The notes under the pieces are model-generated. The model was not told the DNA's origin and ran no database searches. It saw only the letters and a list, made by a program, of their open reading frames with translations. This document shows, in pieces, positions 63,772-64,000 of a DNA stretch of 64,000 nucleotides; the first letter of the stretch is position 1, and every line of letters begins with the position of its first letter. Both the position numbers and the translations under genes were made by a program. Origin of the DNA: Pseudomonas oryzihabitans. Its GTDB lineage: Bacteria; Pseudomonadota; Gammaproteobacteria; Pseudomonadales; Pseudomonadaceae. The DNA lies in NCBI RefSeq assembly GCF_006384975.1, contig NZ_CP021645.1, forward strand, positions 2,198,001 to 2,262,000, given 5' to 3'.

Positions 63772-64000
63772 TCAGATGTTGAAGCTTTCGCCGCAGCCGC
63801 ACTCGCCACGCACGTTGGGATTGTTGAACTTGAAGCCCTCGTTGAGGCCTTCACGCACGAAATCCAGCTCGGTGCCGTCCAGGTAGACCAGGCTCTTGGG
63901 GTCGATGATGACCTTGACGCCATGGCTTTCGAACACCTGATCCTCAGCCGCGAGTTCGTCAACGAATTCGAGTACGTAGGCCAGCCCCGAGCAACCCGTG
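63772..64000 (-). CDS. iscA: Iron-sulfur assembly protein IscA (C-terminal part)
   Basis: The last 75 residues of an A-type scaffold/carrier, running off the right edge. It carries three conserved cysteines: one in the visible start [12 protein letters not shown] and two in [10 protein letters not shown] at the C-terminus. The full protein is about 107 aa. It lies eight bases before hscB in the operon. Confidence 0.93.
   Translation of the reverse strand, partial: TGCSGLAYVLEFVDELAAEDQVFESHGVKVIIDPKSLVYLDGTELDFVREGLNEGFKFNNPNVRGECGCGESFNI

Overview
The window is about 64 kb of a high-GC gammaproteobacterial chromosome, almost certainly a Pseudomonas. The evidence is gene order that matches my memory of P. 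aeruginosa PAO1: (yhdP)-rng-maf-mreDCB / gatCAB / rlpA-like, then roxRS-SIMPL-dppA-opdP-dppBCDF, then leuA / mtnE-like-mtnU-like / der-bamB-yfgM-hisS-ispG-rodZ-pilW-rlmN-ndk-iscX-fdx-hscA-hscB-iscA. Protein lengths and codon use fit the genus. The species cannot be fixed from sequence alone; a member of the P. oryzihabitans/psychrotolerans group is a guess.

Layout. 1-5.4 kb (minus): envelope and cell-shape genes. 5.6-9.3 kb (plus): gatCAB amidotransferase and a septal RlpA-type lipoprotein. 9.3-12.4 kb (minus): an alginate-lyase-like secreted protein, kdgD and a FadR-type regulator with a likely operator. 12.4-16.1 kb (minus): an SbmA/YddA-type ABC exporter and the RoxSR redox two-component system. 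16.3-28.1 kb (plus): a SIMPL-domain protein followed by a dipeptide uptake locus with three tandem DppA-type binding proteins, an OprD-family porin and dppBCDF; each gap between the binding-protein and porin genes carries a hairpin. 28.1-41.4 kb is accessory and variable: a GNAT acetyltransferase, an intact IS481-family element with a 6-bp target duplication, an XRE/2TM regulator preceded by four 11-bp iterons, a secreted DUF3298-like protein, MazG-like and CmoM genes, two DUF4136 lipoproteins, a GGDEF/EAL protein whose EAL domain looks dead, a TonB siderophore receptor with a possible Fur box, a broken second IS481 copy and an aldo/keto reductase. 41.4-51.2 kb: a MASE1-PAS-GGDEF-EAL protein, leuA with a leucine-containing leader ORF, a DUF4174 protein, an aminotransferase/omega-amidase pair, and a cysteine desulfurase divergent from an Lrp-type regulator. 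51.4-64 kb (minus): the der-to-isc housekeeping block.

Working together. The dpp locus supplies peptide uptake from outer-membrane porin to inner-membrane ABC transporter. hscA/hscB/fdx/iscX/iscA form the downstream part of the isc Fe-S operon. der, bamB, yfgM, rodZ and pilW serve ribosome and envelope assembly. Two families of dispersed palindromic repeats mark the accessory section, and both IS481 copies lie in one of them.

No tRNA, rRNA, CRISPR, prophage or clear defence system was seen. The most interesting leads are small: the iteron array before the XRE regulator, the leuA leader ORF, the possible ATC start of mreC, hairpins between tandem dppA genes in a locus lacking the expected local regulator, and an IS that targets REP-like palindromes.
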